A DNA stretch of 64,000 nt from Rippkaea orientalis PCC 8801. GTDB lineage: Bacteria; Cyanobacteriota; Cyanobacteriia; Cyanobacteriales; Microcystaceae. Made by a program: the position numbers and the translations under genes. The DNA lies in assembly GCF_000021805.1 (NCBI RefSeq), contig NC_011726.1, positions 806,001 to 870,000 of the forward strand, read 5' to 3'. The notes beneath the pieces were generated by a model. It saw nothing but the letters and a program-made list of their open reading frames with translations. It was not told where the DNA came from and made no database searches. Below are positions 35,921 through 45,484 of the stretch, one piece after another (within the stretch, counting starts at the first letter, position 1; the number at the start of each line of letters is the position of its first letter).

Positions 35921-36430
35921 TTAGACAGAAATTTCGCTAAACTCACGGGTTAGATGATCGAAGGGTGCATCAATAAAGGACGTATTATCTACGCCTGCAT
36001 CTGCAACCATTTGTTTAACCATGTCTTTCATAATTTGAATACCCCGTACTGTCGGTCCAATGGGAACCCCCAAAGAATTGTAGGTTTCGCGTAACCCTTG
36101 GAGTACCCGTTCATCTAGGACATGGGAATCTCCCGCCACTAAAGCATAACTCGCATAGCGTAGATAATAATCCATATCCCGCAAACAAGCTGAATAACGG
36201 CGAGTGGTGTAAGCATTTCCCCCAGGACGGATTAATTCGGGGACTTCTTCAAATAATTGAAGTCCAGCTTGTCTGACGATCTCAGGGGAATTGGCATTAA
36301 TGACCGCAGCCGCAGTGATGCGAGCCATCCCAGAGCTAAAATAGTCTTTGAGACGATCCATCGCATCTCTATCTAAGTAACGTCCGGTCAGATCATAATT
36401 TTTAATCAGGTTAGTAACTGCGTCTCGCAT
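35921..36430 (-). CDS. apcF: Allophycocyanin beta-18 subunit ApcF
   Basis: Core phycobiliprotein that replaces one beta subunit in the terminal-emitter trimers of the phycobilisome core, next to the linker ApcE. The 169-residue globin-like chain begins MRDAVTNLIKNYDLTGRYLD and carries the phycocyanobilin Cys in RRYSACLRDMDYYLRY (about residue 81). The later VLQGLRETYNSLGVPIGPTVRGI and SFIDAPFDHLTREFSEI distinguish it from ApcB. It is monocistronic and diverges from glnA. Confidence 0.93.
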   Translation of the reverse strand: MRDAVTNLIKNYDLTGRYLDRDAMDRLKDYFSSGMARITAAAVINANSPEIVRQAGLQLFEEVPELIRPGGNAYTTRRYSACLRDMDYYLRYASYALVAGDSHVLDERVLQGLRETYNSLGVPIGPTVRGIQIMKDMVKQMVADAGVDNTSFIDAPFDHLTREFSEISV

Positions 36431-36666
36431 TAAAGTCTTCTCCCAACAACAATTTTTTTATGGCTTACCGTAAAGTTCGGTGTTTGATTCATTTTATATA
36501 ATCCCATAGGGGTGAACCTTGATGGCAATTGGTCACGGAAGTTTCTTGTTTCTTTAGCAATTTGTTGATTTTTTGATACACTTCTTTACAAAACTATAAA
36601 TTTTGACCTGAGGTTGAGGCTTTTCTAAAAATTTAGTGATCTTTACAGGTTTGATCGAGAAAATCC

Positions 36667-36708
36667 GTATCATGGTATACAAAATCTCAGCTATCCTATC
36701 CCTAGGAT
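36667..36708 (+). promoter_or_regulatory. NtcA-activated (class II) promoter of glnA
   Basis: GTATCATGGTATAC (36667-36680) fits the NtcA site GTAN8TAC exactly. After 22 bases the -10 element TAGGAT (36703-36708, TAN3T) follows, which is the standard class II spacing. It lies about 50 bases before the glnA ATG at 36758. The rest of the 327-base apcF-glnA gap holds the apcF promoter, which I cannot resolve. Confidence 0.85.
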
Positions 36709-36757
36709 CAGTGATTTGAGGCTACATAAAAATTTATCCTGATAAGGAGTCCATTAC

Positions 36758-38179
36758 ATGGCTAAAACCCCTCAAGAAGTCTTGAAGATGGTTCAAGACA
36801 ACGACATTAAAATTATTGACCTGAAATTCATTGATACGCCAGGAATCTGGCAGCATTGCTCCTTCTACTACAATCAAATTGACGAGAGTTCGTTTGTTGA
36901 TGGGGTTCCTTTCGATGGTTCGAGTATTCGGGGTTGGAAGGCGATCAATGAATCAGATATGTCGATGGTTCCTGATGCCTCTACCGCTTGGATTGATCCC
37001 TTTTTCCAAGAACCGACCCTGAGCATGATTTGTAGTATCAAAGAACCCCGTACAGGAGAATGGTACAGCCGTGATCCTCGCAGTATTGCTCAGAAGGCCG
37101 TGGATTTCCTAGCAACAACAGGTATCGGTGATACAGCCTATTTTGGTCCTGAAGCGGAATTTTTCGTCTTCGATGACGTTCGCTTTGATCAAACCGAAAA
37201 CAAAGGCTATTACTACGTCGATAGCGTCGAGGGACGTTGGAATACGGGACGAGAAGAAGAAGGCGGAAACCTCGGCTATAAACCCGGTTACAAGCAAGGT
37301 TATTTCCCTGTTCCTCCCACCGATACTATCCAAGATATGCGGACGGAAATGCTGTTAACCATGGCTGAATGTGGGGTTCCCATCGAGAAACACCACCACG
37401 AAGTAGCTACGGGAGGACAAAATGAGTTAGGGTTCCGTTTTGCTACCTTAGTCGAAGCTGCGGATTATTTGATGACCTACAAGTATGTCATTAAAAATGT
37501 GGCCAAGAAATATGGTAAAACTGTGACTTTTATGCCTAAACCCTTGTTTAATGACAATGGTTCAGGGATGCACACCCACCAGTCTATCTGGAAGGGTGGA
37601 CAGCCTCTGTTCTGGGGTGACGGTTACGCAAATTTGAGCAAAATGGCTCTTAATTACATTGGCGGTATCCTTAAACACGCTCCTGCTTTATTAGGCTTAA
37701 CGAATCCCACCACTAACTCCTATAAGCGACTGGTTCCTGGGTTTGAAGCACCCGTTAACTTGGCCTATTCCCAAGGAAACCGTTCTGCTTCTATTCGGAT
37801 TCCCTTGTCTGGACCGAATCCTAAAGCGAAGCGGTTAGAGTTCCGTTGTCCTGATGCTACCTGTAACCCCTATTTGGCTTTTGCAGCGATGCTTTGTGCC
37901 GGAATTGATGGGATTAAGAATGAAATTGATCCAGGGGAGTCCTTAGACGTAGATATCTACGATCTCAGTCCCGAAGAGTTGAGCAAGATTCCTTCGACTC
38001 CTGGTTCTCTTGAAGCAGCGTTAGAAGCGTTGGAAAAAGACCACAGTTTCTTAACCGATACGGGAGTCTTTACCGAAGATTTCATCGAGAATTGGATTGA
38101 ATACAAACTCGACAATGAGGTTAACCCCATGCGGTTACGTCCCCATCCCTATGAGTTTGCGCTTTACTATGATGTGTAA
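36758..38179 (+). CDS. glnA: Glutamine synthetase type I
   Basis: Assimilates ammonium into glutamine; dodecameric cytosolic enzyme. The 473 residues hold the family signatures [46 protein letters not shown], the ATP-binding [18 protein letters not shown] and the catalytic-loop region ([20 protein letters not shown]). AAGGAG precedes the ATG by eight bases. The upstream NtcA-type promoter means activation under nitrogen limitation. In cyanobacteria this form is also held in check by small inactivating factors (IF7, IF17), which are not in this window. Confidence 0.97.
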   Translation: MAKTPQEVLKMVQDNDIKIIDLKFIDTPGIWQHCSFYYNQIDESSFVDGVPFDGSSIRGWKAINESDMSMVPDASTAWIDPFFQEPTLSMICSIKEPRTGEWYSRDPRSIAQKAVDFLATTGIGDTAYFGPEAEFFVFDDVRFDQTENKGYYYVDSVEGRWNTGREEEGGNLGYKPGYKQGYFPVPPTDTIQDMRTEMLLTMAECGVPIEKHHHEVATGGQNELGFRFATLVEAADYLMTYKYVIKNVAKKYGKTVTFMPKPLFNDNGSGMHTHQSIWKGGQPLFWGDGYANLSKMALNYIGGILKHAPALLGLTNPTTNSYKRLVPGFEAPVNLAYSQGNRSASIRIPLSGPNPKAKRLEFRCPDATCNPYLAFAAMLCAGIDGIKNEIDPGESLDVDIYDLSPEELSKIPSTPGSLEAALEALEKDHSFLTDTGVFTEDFIENWIEYKLDNEVNPMRLRPHPYEFALYYDV

Positions 38180-38209
38180 GCGATAATTGAGCAATTTGTT
38201 ACAGAAACT

Positions 38210-38236
38210 GCCACCTAAGTAGGTGGCAATTTTTTT
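38210..38236 (+). terminator. Rho-independent terminator of glnA
   Basis: GCCACCT (38210-38216) pairs with AGGTGGC (38221-38227) around AAGT, followed by AATTTTTTT. It ends at the stop of the convergent DUF29 gene. Confidence 0.85.
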
Positions 38237-38667
38237 CAATTTAATAAGTCGTCTATATTATCCGCAAAAGGAGAAAAATCGGGAAAATTAGCATCATATT
38301 CGATTCGCATATTTTCTACGGCTTCTTGATAACAATCTAGATAAATATCAGTTAATAAATTTCGTAAACTAGGAGACTCCTTAAGTAAATCTTTGAGCTT
38401 AGAATGAGTACGCTTAATCGTTAATTCCCAACCTCGATAACACTCAGGCAAGGGGACATAGTGACGCTTTAATAAATGCTCAAATAAGGTAATTAAACGG
38501 CGTTTTAACTCTCTTTTATCGCGTTTTCCCAAGGATTCAACTTCCTCGATTAAATTTTCTAAATCAACCTGGGATAAATTCCCTGATTTTAATTGTTTAA
38601 CCGTTTCCTCGATCCATAAAGCAAAATCTTGATCGTAGAGGGTTTTTACCCTGGATAAAGACATCAT
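38236..38667 (-). CDS. DUF29 family protein
   Basis: A 143-residue protein of DUF29, a family greatly expanded in cyanobacteria. Seen are LYDQDFALWIEETVKQLKSG, the conserved LIEEVESLGKRDKRELKRRL and RLITLFEHLLKRHY segments, and a late YPDF-like NFPDFSPF. It is all-helical and soluble; the function is unknown. ATG 38667 (or 38664) with GAAGG upstream is preferred to a TTG at 38685. It follows the HD-GYP gene by 20 bases, suggesting an operon. Confidence 0.85.
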   Translation of the reverse strand: MMSLSRVKTLYDQDFALWIEETVKQLKSGNLSQVDLENLIEEVESLGKRDKRELKRRLITLFEHLLKRHYVPLPECYRGWELTIKRTHSKLKDLLKESPSLRNLLTDIYLDCYQEAVENMRIEYDANFPDFSPFADNIDDLLN

Positions 38668-38687
38668 TTTGACCTTCAACAACAAAA

Positions 38688-39719
38688 TTATTCAAGCGAT
38701 CGCACTTTAATAAAACTAACAAACTTTTTCACTAAATCAGGGTTACGCCATCCTTTTTCCGCTTCTTCGGTGAGGATCTTGAGTGCCTCTTCAGGACTTA
38801 GAGCTTGTTTATAGGGTCTTTTACTGGTTAATGCGTCGTAAATATCAAGAATTTGGAAGACTTGCGCTAACCAAGGGATATCATCGCCAGATAATCCATC
38901 TGGATATCCTGTCCCGTTCCACCGTTCATGGTGATGACGAATAATTTGGGGAATACCGCGACGGTTTTGCAAGGGTTTACAAATCTGTTCCCCGATCAAA
39001 ACGTGCTGTTTAATCAATTCTCGTTCTGTGGCAGTTAATTCGCCTTTTTTGAGCAAAACCGCATCAGGAATCATTACCGTGCCAATATCGTGCAGATGGG
39101 CTGCTAAAATTAAATCATTAATGTCCACAGGACTGAGATTCAGATACTCACCAAAGGTTTGCGCTAGTTGGTCAACGCGAGCACAGGAACTTCCTTCTTG
39201 AGAGTAACGTTTCTCAATGGCTTGAGCAATTAAAAATAACACCTGTTGCATCTGATCGAGCCATTCATAGAGCCGCTTGCGCTGCACTAACAATTCGACT
39301 TCTGGCAAAAGTACCATCCGTTCTAAGGGTTTGCTCAAAAAACCATCGGCCTGAACTTCTTGACTTCTCAGACGCGATTGATTATCGTCAACGACCGTCA
39401 TTAAAATAATGGGAATAGTTTGCGTTTGTTGATCCTGTTTTAGTTGCTGGCATAGATCAAACCCATTGTAATTAGGCATTTTGACATCTAATAGAATCAA
39501 ATCGGGAGCATTGGCCAGAATTGCTTCGACTACATCAGCACTGCCATCAGTTTCAATGACGTTATAACCATCTGAATTGAGCAAGTCCACTGCCATCATA
39601 CGGCTAAAAGGATGGTCATCGACTACTAAAATTTTTGCCGGTTGAGAACTTCCAAAAATATCCACAGAATTTGCGTTAATTAAATCTACTGAATAATTTT
39701 TAATCAAGGAGCTAATCAT
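38688..39719 (-). CDS. Response regulator with HD-GYP phosphodiesterase domain
   Basis: A 343-residue RpfG-like protein. The receiver domain (about residues 28-150) keeps the Asp pair in VVDDHPFSR, the phosphoacceptor in DLILLDVKMPN and the Lys in GFLSKPLE. The HD-GYP domain (about 165-335) has the HD in AHLHDIGTVMIPD and the signature HHERWNGTGYPDGLSG, so it should hydrolyse cyclic di-GMP. No cognate kinase is adjacent. The downstream DUF29 gene is probably cotranscribed. Confidence 0.9.
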   Translation of the reverse strand: MISSLIKNYSVDLINANSVDIFGSSQPAKILVVDDHPFSRMMAVDLLNSDGYNVIETDGSADVVEAILANAPDLILLDVKMPNYNGFDLCQQLKQDQQTQTIPIILMTVVDDNQSRLRSQEVQADGFLSKPLERMVLLPEVELLVQRKRLYEWLDQMQQVLFLIAQAIEKRYSQEGSSCARVDQLAQTFGEYLNLSPVDINDLILAAHLHDIGTVMIPDAVLLKKGELTATERELIKQHVLIGEQICKPLQNRRGIPQIIRHHHERWNGTGYPDGLSGDDIPWLAQVFQILDIYDALTSKRPYKQALSPEEALKILTEEAEKGWRNPDLVKKFVSFIKVRSLE

Positions 39720-39814
39720 TACTAATATTATTTTAGCTAATTTAATTGGTGATTAAAATCTAACGAGTTTAACTGAGATTTTCCAGAGAAATTATACGGA
39801 ACCTAGTTAAGTAA

Positions 39815-40684
39815 CTAAGTTACCTCTGTAAGATTTGTCCAGCGTTTTTTCCACTGGCTAGTGGTTTCTACACAACTACCTTGTTGTTCAGTCCGCCGTC
39901 GTTCATGAATTAGGATAGAAGAATCTTCCAGGGAAGGATCTCGGTAGGGAATAGAGGCTTTTGTCTGTAAGTGCTCATCCTCTTGCTGAGAGAGGGGCTC
40001 CAAGTCTTGACGATTAAATGAGGCAACAGTTCCAGGCGATCGCCGTCCAACTCCCCTTGTTGACCCTATCCCTAATCCGGCCATTTGTAAAGCGACTCTG
40101 ACCGCAGCCGCGCTGGAATAGGTAGCTAAGCGTCCTTGGGGATGTAAGCACTGAGTAACTAGATTAAGAAATTCTACTGTCCACAACTGGGGACATTTCG
40201 GCGGGGAAAAGGGATCAAGGAATATAGCATCGGCTTGAAATCCTAACTTTTTAACGGTTTGAATCGTTTTTCTAGCATCTCCTACTAATAGGTTTCCTTT
40301 GAATTTTCGTAACTCTACTTGATGATTGTTAAGTAAACTTTCTAAATACTCAGGAATAGGACTAATCCATTGTTTTAGTAACTGATACTCAATGGCTTTT
40401 AAAGGGACAATTGGATCATTTTCTAGGGCAATTAATTCGATATTACAGTCAGGATTTACTGACCAAATAGCTTCTAAGGCTGCTGCTGTATTATAACCTA
40501 ATCCATAGCAAATATCAAGGATTTTTAGGGTGGTTTGAACCTCGGCTTTTTTCTTTAATTGGCAAGGTTTAACAAATTTTTCTTCGGCTTCTTGTTTAGC
40601 ACCAGAATTAGAATGAAATAATTCCTCAAATTCTGGGGAAAAAAAGGTATAAGAACCATCATTAGTCAATTGGGGTGTAAACAT
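39815..40684 (-). CDS. MnmC-type tRNA wobble-uridine methyltransferase domain protein
   Basis: A 289-residue SAM-dependent enzyme matching the methyltransferase half of MnmC (DUF752): ILDICYGLGYNTAAALEAI as SAM motif, IELIALENDP, AIFLDPFSPPKCPQLWTVEFLNLV, and GRLATYSSAAAVRVALQMAG. The FAD oxidase half of the E. coli fusion is absent, so this is the stand-alone type that would complete mnm5s2U34 if the aminomethyl form is supplied by MnmEG. Tail residues after about 225 are variable. It stands alone between two unrelated genes. Confidence 0.85.
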   Translation of the reverse strand: MFTPQLTNDGSYTFFSPEFEELFHSNSGAKQEAEEKFVKPCQLKKKAEVQTTLKILDICYGLGYNTAAALEAIWSVNPDCNIELIALENDPIVPLKAIEYQLLKQWISPIPEYLESLLNNHQVELRKFKGNLLVGDARKTIQTVKKLGFQADAIFLDPFSPPKCPQLWTVEFLNLVTQCLHPQGRLATYSSAAAVRVALQMAGLGIGSTRGVGRRSPGTVASFNRQDLEPLSQQEDEHLQTKASIPYRDPSLEDSSILIHERRRTEQQGSCVETTSQWKKRWTNLTEVT

Positions 40685-40822
40685 AGCAAAGGGTACTGGA
40701 GATTAATGAAGTCAGAAGTTAGAAGCCAGAAGTTATTTTTGTACCGAGGATTTATGCTTCGCTCCAAAAACTTTCTGCGTTAAAAGACAAGGGTTTAGAC
40801 CCAATTATCTTGATAATTTTGA

Positions 40823-42106
40823 TTAATTGCTTGATTGCTTTACTTTATTAATCCATCTTTGATTTTGGCTTAATATTTGGGAATAGGGTATATCTGTGTC
40901 GAACACTAAATCTACCACAAACGGTTTAAAGAAATCAGGAAAATACTTGTTTAATAACCTACCCAAAACTAAACGAAAGAAAAATTCTGCTATTAATAGC
41001 TTACCTTTTCGAGGAAAACAATAATCTGATAATTCTTGAACAGCATGAGCATCAAAAATCCTTTGCTTAGAAAACTCAGGTAATACTTTTTGCCAATTAT
41101 CATCATACTGATCCAATAAATGATTCAATATTAGCACATCTTGCAAAGAAGAATTACAGCCTTGACCCATGGAAGGGGAAACGGCATGAGCGGCATCACC
41201 AATAAGTAAAATAGCATGATTGTCATGAAAGCGATCGCAACGGATAGTTATGGGTCTACCTACTGGACTTTTTAACAAAATTTCTGCTTGTTCTTTAGAT
41301 AACAACGGAGCAAATATGGGAAAATTTTGCTCAAAAAAATCTAATACTTGGGAGGAAGTTAATAAGTCCTCAAAAGGATTTTGATCAGCAGGAAAAAGAA
41401 TGACTCCCTTGAGTTGATTATCGGGTTGTGGGACTAAAAGAATGCGGGTATTATTCCCCATATTAGAGGTATGTATTAGGTCAGATTCTAAAGCTATACC
41501 CAGTTCTGAATTGAGGCGATTTAAACACAGAGATTTATAGGAATCAGGGACATATTGTTGATGGCATTGTAGTCCCCTTTGAGCATTCAAATAGTTTCTA
41601 ACGCGGGAGTTAGCTCCATCGGCTCCTATCAAGATATCGTAGTTAACTGTGAAGCTATCTCCGGTCTGGGGTTGTAGGGTAATTATATGAGCAGGACTAT
41701 CGATCTGAATCGCTTCGCAACCAAAATGGATTTTTAACTGTTCTGAGGAATAATTGTCGAGCAATTTTTGGTAAAAAATAGCCACTAAACGATTACGATC
41801 AATAGTCAAAATAGGATTGTTGCGCTTAATATTTCGAGGTTTCCCTCGCTTTCGATAAATGAGGGTTCCGCGACAGAAAATACTGTTAGCAATAATGGCT
41901 TCTTCTAAACCGGGAATCATGCGTATAGCTTTTCTGCCGCGTTCTTGGAGAGAGAGGGGAAAAGTTCGATAAGCCGTTATCTCGGTTATATCCTGAAGAC
42001 GACGAGATTCATAGATTTCAATCTGATACTTTCCTCGGCTCAATAAATAATGAGCCAACAGCAATCCCGCCGGTCCTGCTCCGATAATGACAACTTTTTT
42101 GAGCAT
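40823..42106 (-). CDS. FAD-dependent aromatic monooxygenase (kynurenine 3-monooxygenase-like)
   Basis: A 427-residue class A flavoprotein. FAD motif GAGPAGLLLAHYLLSRG starts at residue 8, the second motif is LIGADGANSRVRNYL (about 158), and the third LLIGDAAHAVSPSMGQGCNSSLQD (about 288). Layout and the C-terminal region resemble kynurenine 3-monooxygenase and related hydroxylases. No other kynurenine genes are near, so the substrate is open. It diverges from pyrR across about 100 bases. Confidence 0.82.
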   Translation of the reverse strand: MLKKVVIIGAGPAGLLLAHYLLSRGKYQIEIYESRRLQDITEITAYRTFPLSLQERGRKAIRMIPGLEEAIIANSIFCRGTLIYRKRGKPRNIKRNNPILTIDRNRLVAIFYQKLLDNYSSEQLKIHFGCEAIQIDSPAHIITLQPQTGDSFTVNYDILIGADGANSRVRNYLNAQRGLQCHQQYVPDSYKSLCLNRLNSELGIALESDLIHTSNMGNNTRILLVPQPDNQLKGVILFPADQNPFEDLLTSSQVLDFFEQNFPIFAPLLSKEQAEILLKSPVGRPITIRCDRFHDNHAILLIGDAAHAVSPSMGQGCNSSLQDVLILNHLLDQYDDNWQKVLPEFSKQRIFDAHAVQELSDYCFPRKGKLLIAEFFFRLVLGRLLNKYFPDFFKPFVVDLVFDTDIPYSQILSQNQRWINKVKQSSN

Positions 42107-42207
42107 TGGGTTGATCTACAAACTAATTTTACAAACACTATCTCAACCGAAATCATTTAAGTAGTGAGTGTACAATTGAATTTTACCAGAAATGTAAAGG
42201 GAGAGAG

Positions 42208-42735
42208 ATGGCCAAAAAAATCCTAAATACTGAACAAATTCGCCGTATTGTTACCCGTTTAGCCTCTCAAGTCATCGAAAAGTCGGGGGATCTCTCTCAA
42301 TTGGTACTTCTGGGGATTTATACTAGGGGAGTCAGTCTTGCTAATCTGATTGCTCAGCAAATCGAGAGTTTAGAAGGGATTAAAGTCCCTGTTGGGGCTG
42401 TTGATGTAACATTTTACCGTGATGACCTCGATCGCATCAAAACCCGTACCCCGGCAAAAACGAAAATTCCCTTTGATTTAACCGGAAAAACGGTAGTATT
42501 AGTGGATGATGTTATCTATAAAGGACGGACTATCCGAGCGGCTTTAAATGCGGTGACTGAATACGGACGACCCCAAGTGATACGATTATTAGTCTTGGTT
42601 GATCGCGGTCATCGAGAGTTACCCATTCACCCTGATTTTACGGGAAAAAAACTGCCTACCGCCAAAGAAGAACAGGTTAAAGTGTATTTACAAGACACGG
42701 ATGGTAGGGATGCGGTAGAGTTAATTAGAGAATAG
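42208..42735 (+). CDS. pyrR: Bifunctional pyrimidine regulator / uracil phosphoribosyltransferase PyrR
   Basis: PRTase-fold protein of 175 residues. The PRPP loop is [19 protein letters not shown] (about residues 94-112); other marks are [15 protein letters not shown] and [12 protein letters not shown]. PyrR has UPRTase activity, and in many bacteria it binds pyr mRNA to cause attenuation; regulatory function in cyanobacteria is less sure, and no pyr operon or antiterminator hairpin is seen here. GGGAGAGAG lies before the ATG. Confidence 0.94.
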   Translation: MAKKILNTEQIRRIVTRLASQVIEKSGDLSQLVLLGIYTRGVSLANLIAQQIESLEGIKVPVGAVDVTFYRDDLDRIKTRTPAKTKIPFDLTGKTVVLVDDVIYKGRTIRAALNAVTEYGRPQVIRLLVLVDRGHRELPIHPDFTGKKLPTAKEEQVKVYLQDTDGRDAVELIRE

Positions 42736-42764
42736 TGGATAGTGGATAGTGGATAGTGAACAGT
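42732..42764. repeat. Heptanucleotide tandem repeat (ATAGTGG)
   Basis: Three ATAGTGG units plus two decayed units fill the gap between pyrR and cinA. STRR class. Confidence 0.7.
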
Positions 42765-42791
42765 CATAAACAAAAGGATTAAATTAACAAA

Positions 42792-44042
42792 ATGAGTGCA
42801 GAAATTATTTGTGTGGGAACGGAGCTATTATTGGGGGATATTCTTAATAGTAATTCTCAATTTTTAGCGAAAGAATTAGCTCGGTTAGGCATTCCCCATT
42901 ATTATCAAACGGTTGTCGGCGATAATCCCAGTCGGTTAAAACAAGTGATTGAAATTGCCAGTAATCGGGCTTCTATTTTAATTTTCACTGGGGGATTAGG
43001 ACCAACTCCTGATGATTTAACCACAGAAACGATCGCTGATTTTTTCAACACTCCTCTAGTGGAACGTCCCGAAATTATTGAAGATATGAGTCGGAAATTC
43101 GCAGCACGAGGGCGAACCATGACGGATAATAACCGTAAACAGGCGTTACTCCCCCAAGGGGCTGATATTTTACCTAATCCTTTGGGAACGGCTCCGGGTT
43201 TGTTGTGGCAACCTCGCCCGAATTTAACCCTAATGACTTTCCCTGGAGTCCCCTCGGAAATGAAGCGGATGTGGCAAGAAACGGCGATTCCTTACTTGAA
43301 AAACCAAGGTTGGGGCAAAGAAATCATTTTTAGCCGTATGCTGCGTTTTAGGGGCATTGGTGAGTCAGCCTTGGCCGCGAAGGTATCCCAATTTTTTGAC
43401 CTAACTAATCCTACGGTAGCTCCCTATGCGTCGTTAGGGGAAGTTCGTCTGCGGGTGTCGGCTAAAACAAGGTCAGAACAGGAGGCGATCGCCCTAATTG
43501 ACCCCGTTGCCCAAGAATTGCAAAAAATCGCCGGATTGGACTATTATGGCTCTGATGATGAGACGTTAGCTTCTGTTGTGGGGAGTGTATTGCGGCAAAA
43601 GGGAGAGACGGTGAGTGTCGCGGAGTCGTGTACAGCAGGGGGGTTAGGTTCGGTTCTAACGTCTGTTGCAGGGAGTTCGGACTATTTTCGGGGGGGGATT
43701 ATTGCCTATGATAATTCGGTGAAAGTGGATTTATTAGGGGTTAATTCGGCAGATTTAGAGCAATATGGAGCGGTTAGTGATATTGTCGCACAACAAATGG
43801 CTCTGGGGGTTAAACAACGCTTGGGGACTGACTGGGGAGTGAGTATAACGGGAGTTGCGGGGCCTGGTGGGGGGACGGACACAAAACCTGTGGGGTTGGT
43901 GTATGTTGGGTTAGCGGATAGTCAGGGAAAGGTGGAGAGTTTTGAATGTCGGTTTGGGACGGAACGCGATCGGGAAATGGTGCGATCGCTAAGTGCTTAT
44001 ACTGCGTTGGATCACTTACGTCGGAAATTGTTGGTTAGATAG
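42792..44042 (+). CDS. cinA: CinA-like protein (competence/damage-inducible)
   Basis: A 416-residue two-domain protein: an N-terminal MoeA/MogA-like COG1058 domain (about 1-170; CVGTELLLGDILNSNSQFLA, TGGLGPTPDDLTTE, a pyrophosphatase-type fold) and a C-terminal nicotinamide-nucleotide deamidase domain (about 255-412; SVAESCTAGGLGSVLTSVAGSS with the catalytic Ser, and SITGVAGPGGGTDTKPVG). It salvages NMN to NaMN. Cyanobacteria often keep this gene. It follows pyrR by 56 bases across a heptamer repeat. Confidence 0.93.
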   Translation: MSAEIICVGTELLLGDILNSNSQFLAKELARLGIPHYYQTVVGDNPSRLKQVIEIASNRASILIFTGGLGPTPDDLTTETIADFFNTPLVERPEIIEDMSRKFAARGRTMTDNNRKQALLPQGADILPNPLGTAPGLLWQPRPNLTLMTFPGVPSEMKRMWQETAIPYLKNQGWGKEIIFSRMLRFRGIGESALAAKVSQFFDLTNPTVAPYASLGEVRLRVSAKTRSEQEAIALIDPVAQELQKIAGLDYYGSDDETLASVVGSVLRQKGETVSVAESCTAGGLGSVLTSVAGSSDYFRGGIIAYDNSVKVDLLGVNSADLEQYGAVSDIVAQQMALGVKQRLGTDWGVSITGVAGPGGGTDTKPVGLVYVGLADSQGKVESFECRFGTERDREMVRSLSAYTALDHLRRKLLVR

Positions 44043-44081
44043 GCATTTTTTTACACCACTATACTGAAGTTAGCGATAAAT

Positions 44082-44115
44082 AACTCTATAAAAAATCTAA
44101 ATTTTTTATAGAGTT
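44082..44115. terminator. Long AT-rich hairpin after cinA
   Basis: A perfect 15-bp stem (AACTCTATAAAAAAT / ATTTTTTATAGAGTT) with a four-base loop, 40 bases after the cinA stop. The T run inside the stem allows it to work as a terminator. Confidence 0.6.
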
Positions 44116-44251
44116 AGGGTTTGCTGAGTTTGACTAATTGTCTATTGAAAAATTAAAGCTCATTTTATAGCATTGCAGATAGAGCAAAACAGCTTAGAAA
44201 TTGCTGTTTTGTGAGTTAGTTGTATGGCTAAATTCTGAAGAGGAACTAAAG

Positions 44252-45184
44252 ATGAAAAATCAGTATCATGCTTTACTGAAGTTCGGGTTAATTCTCCTTA
44301 TTAGTCTGACTTGTTTCATTCAACCTGTTAAAGCTACTACCCAAATTTCTGCTAATGTTAAAGACTCAGAACTTTTTGATCAAGGAATAGAACATATCGA
44401 AAATAATGATTATGAACAAGCATTATCTGATTTAACGCAAGTGATTAATTTAGGCAGTGCTTTGACCCCGTCTGCTTATAGTAATCGATGTTTAGTTAAT
44501 CTGCAATTAAATAACAATCAAGCAGCTAAATTAGACTGTACCGAAGCGATTAAACTTAATCCTAATAATACCGAAGCTTATCTCAATAGAGGACTTGCTG
44601 AATATCGATTAGGCAATTATGAACAAGCATTAGAACAGTATCAAAAAGTTGTTGAAAGAGATGCCGATGATTATAGATCTCATTATAATCAAGGATTGGT
44701 TAATTTTGCCTTAGAACGTTATGAAATAGCCTTACAAAATTACGAAAAAGCATTAGCTTCAACTCGGTTAATCTCTGATTCAGCAAAAGGAATTATTTAT
44801 TACGATCGCGCGTTAGTGCAGTTAAAACTCGACAATATTCAGCAGGCGATCGCCGATTTTACTGAGGCGATTAACTTAGACAATCTCAATGACAAAGCTT
44901 ACTATAATCGAGCCTATGCTTACCAAAAAATTAAGAACTATCGAGCAGCGATCGCTGACTTTTCCGAAGTCATTGCATTAAATCATGACTTTACTCCATC
45001 TTATCTTAATCGAGGGAAATTATACTATATTTTGGGACGCTATCAAACCGCTTTAAAAGATTTTAAGATTGCCCTTAATCAGTTTAAACAACAGGGCAAA
45101 ATGACTGCTTATCAACAAACACTTGCCTTAATTAATCAGTTCAAACAGAACTTCTCTCACTATCATCGTAGCCTTTATGCTTAA
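44252..45184 (+). CDS. Secreted tetratricopeptide-repeat protein
   Basis: A 310-residue protein with a signal peptide (hydrophobic residues 8-24, cleavage about VKA-TT) and then about seven TPR units, for example AYLNRGLAEYRLGNYEQALEQYQKVVERDADDY and AYYNRAYAYQKIKNYRAAIADFSEVIALNHDF. TPR arrays give protein-binding surfaces; many cyanobacterial periplasmic or lumenal TPR proteins have assembly roles, but none can be named here. ATG 44252 has AGAGGAA upstream; the longer open frame from 44201 is less likely. Confidence 0.85.
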   Translation: MKNQYHALLKFGLILLISLTCFIQPVKATTQISANVKDSELFDQGIEHIENNDYEQALSDLTQVINLGSALTPSAYSNRCLVNLQLNNNQAAKLDCTEAIKLNPNNTEAYLNRGLAEYRLGNYEQALEQYQKVVERDADDYRSHYNQGLVNFALERYEIALQNYEKALASTRLISDSAKGIIYYDRALVQLKLDNIQQAIADFTEAINLDNLNDKAYYNRAYAYQKIKNYRAAIADFSEVIALNHDFTPSYLNRGKLYYILGRYQTALKDFKIALNQFKQQGKMTAYQQTLALINQFKQNFSHYHRSLYA

Positions 45185-45188
45185 AAAT

Positions 45189-45320
45189 AGGGTGGGCAAA
45201 TCAGAGATTGATCTGGACTACCCGTAAAGTAGAAAACTTTGCCCATCCTACAAAACTAATTTTTAATGTGCCTTTAACAAACAGTCCCTTTAAAGCTACG
45301 GTGGTCAATACCCACCTTAA
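45189..45320. repeat. Decayed GGTGGGC-type inverted repeats upstream of hcp
   Basis: GGGTGGGCAAA (45190) faces TTTGCCCATCC (about 45239), with a 40-base inner region, and a short GGTGGTCAATACCCACC palindrome follows at about 45300. They resemble the perfect copies elsewhere but have drifted. The 300-base gap before hcp otherwise shows no gene. Confidence 0.55.
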
Positions 45321-45484
45321 CAAATTCAAAATTTATATTAATTTTAGTGAAGAAAATTAACATTATGTATTGTAGCAAGTTAACCCCAAGAGTAGCAAGA
45401 TAAGATAAAAGAAATCGGCACTAATATCGATTTTAAAAATGACAAGAAGGAGTCATTTTTATGACGAAGATGAGGAGAAAAAAG

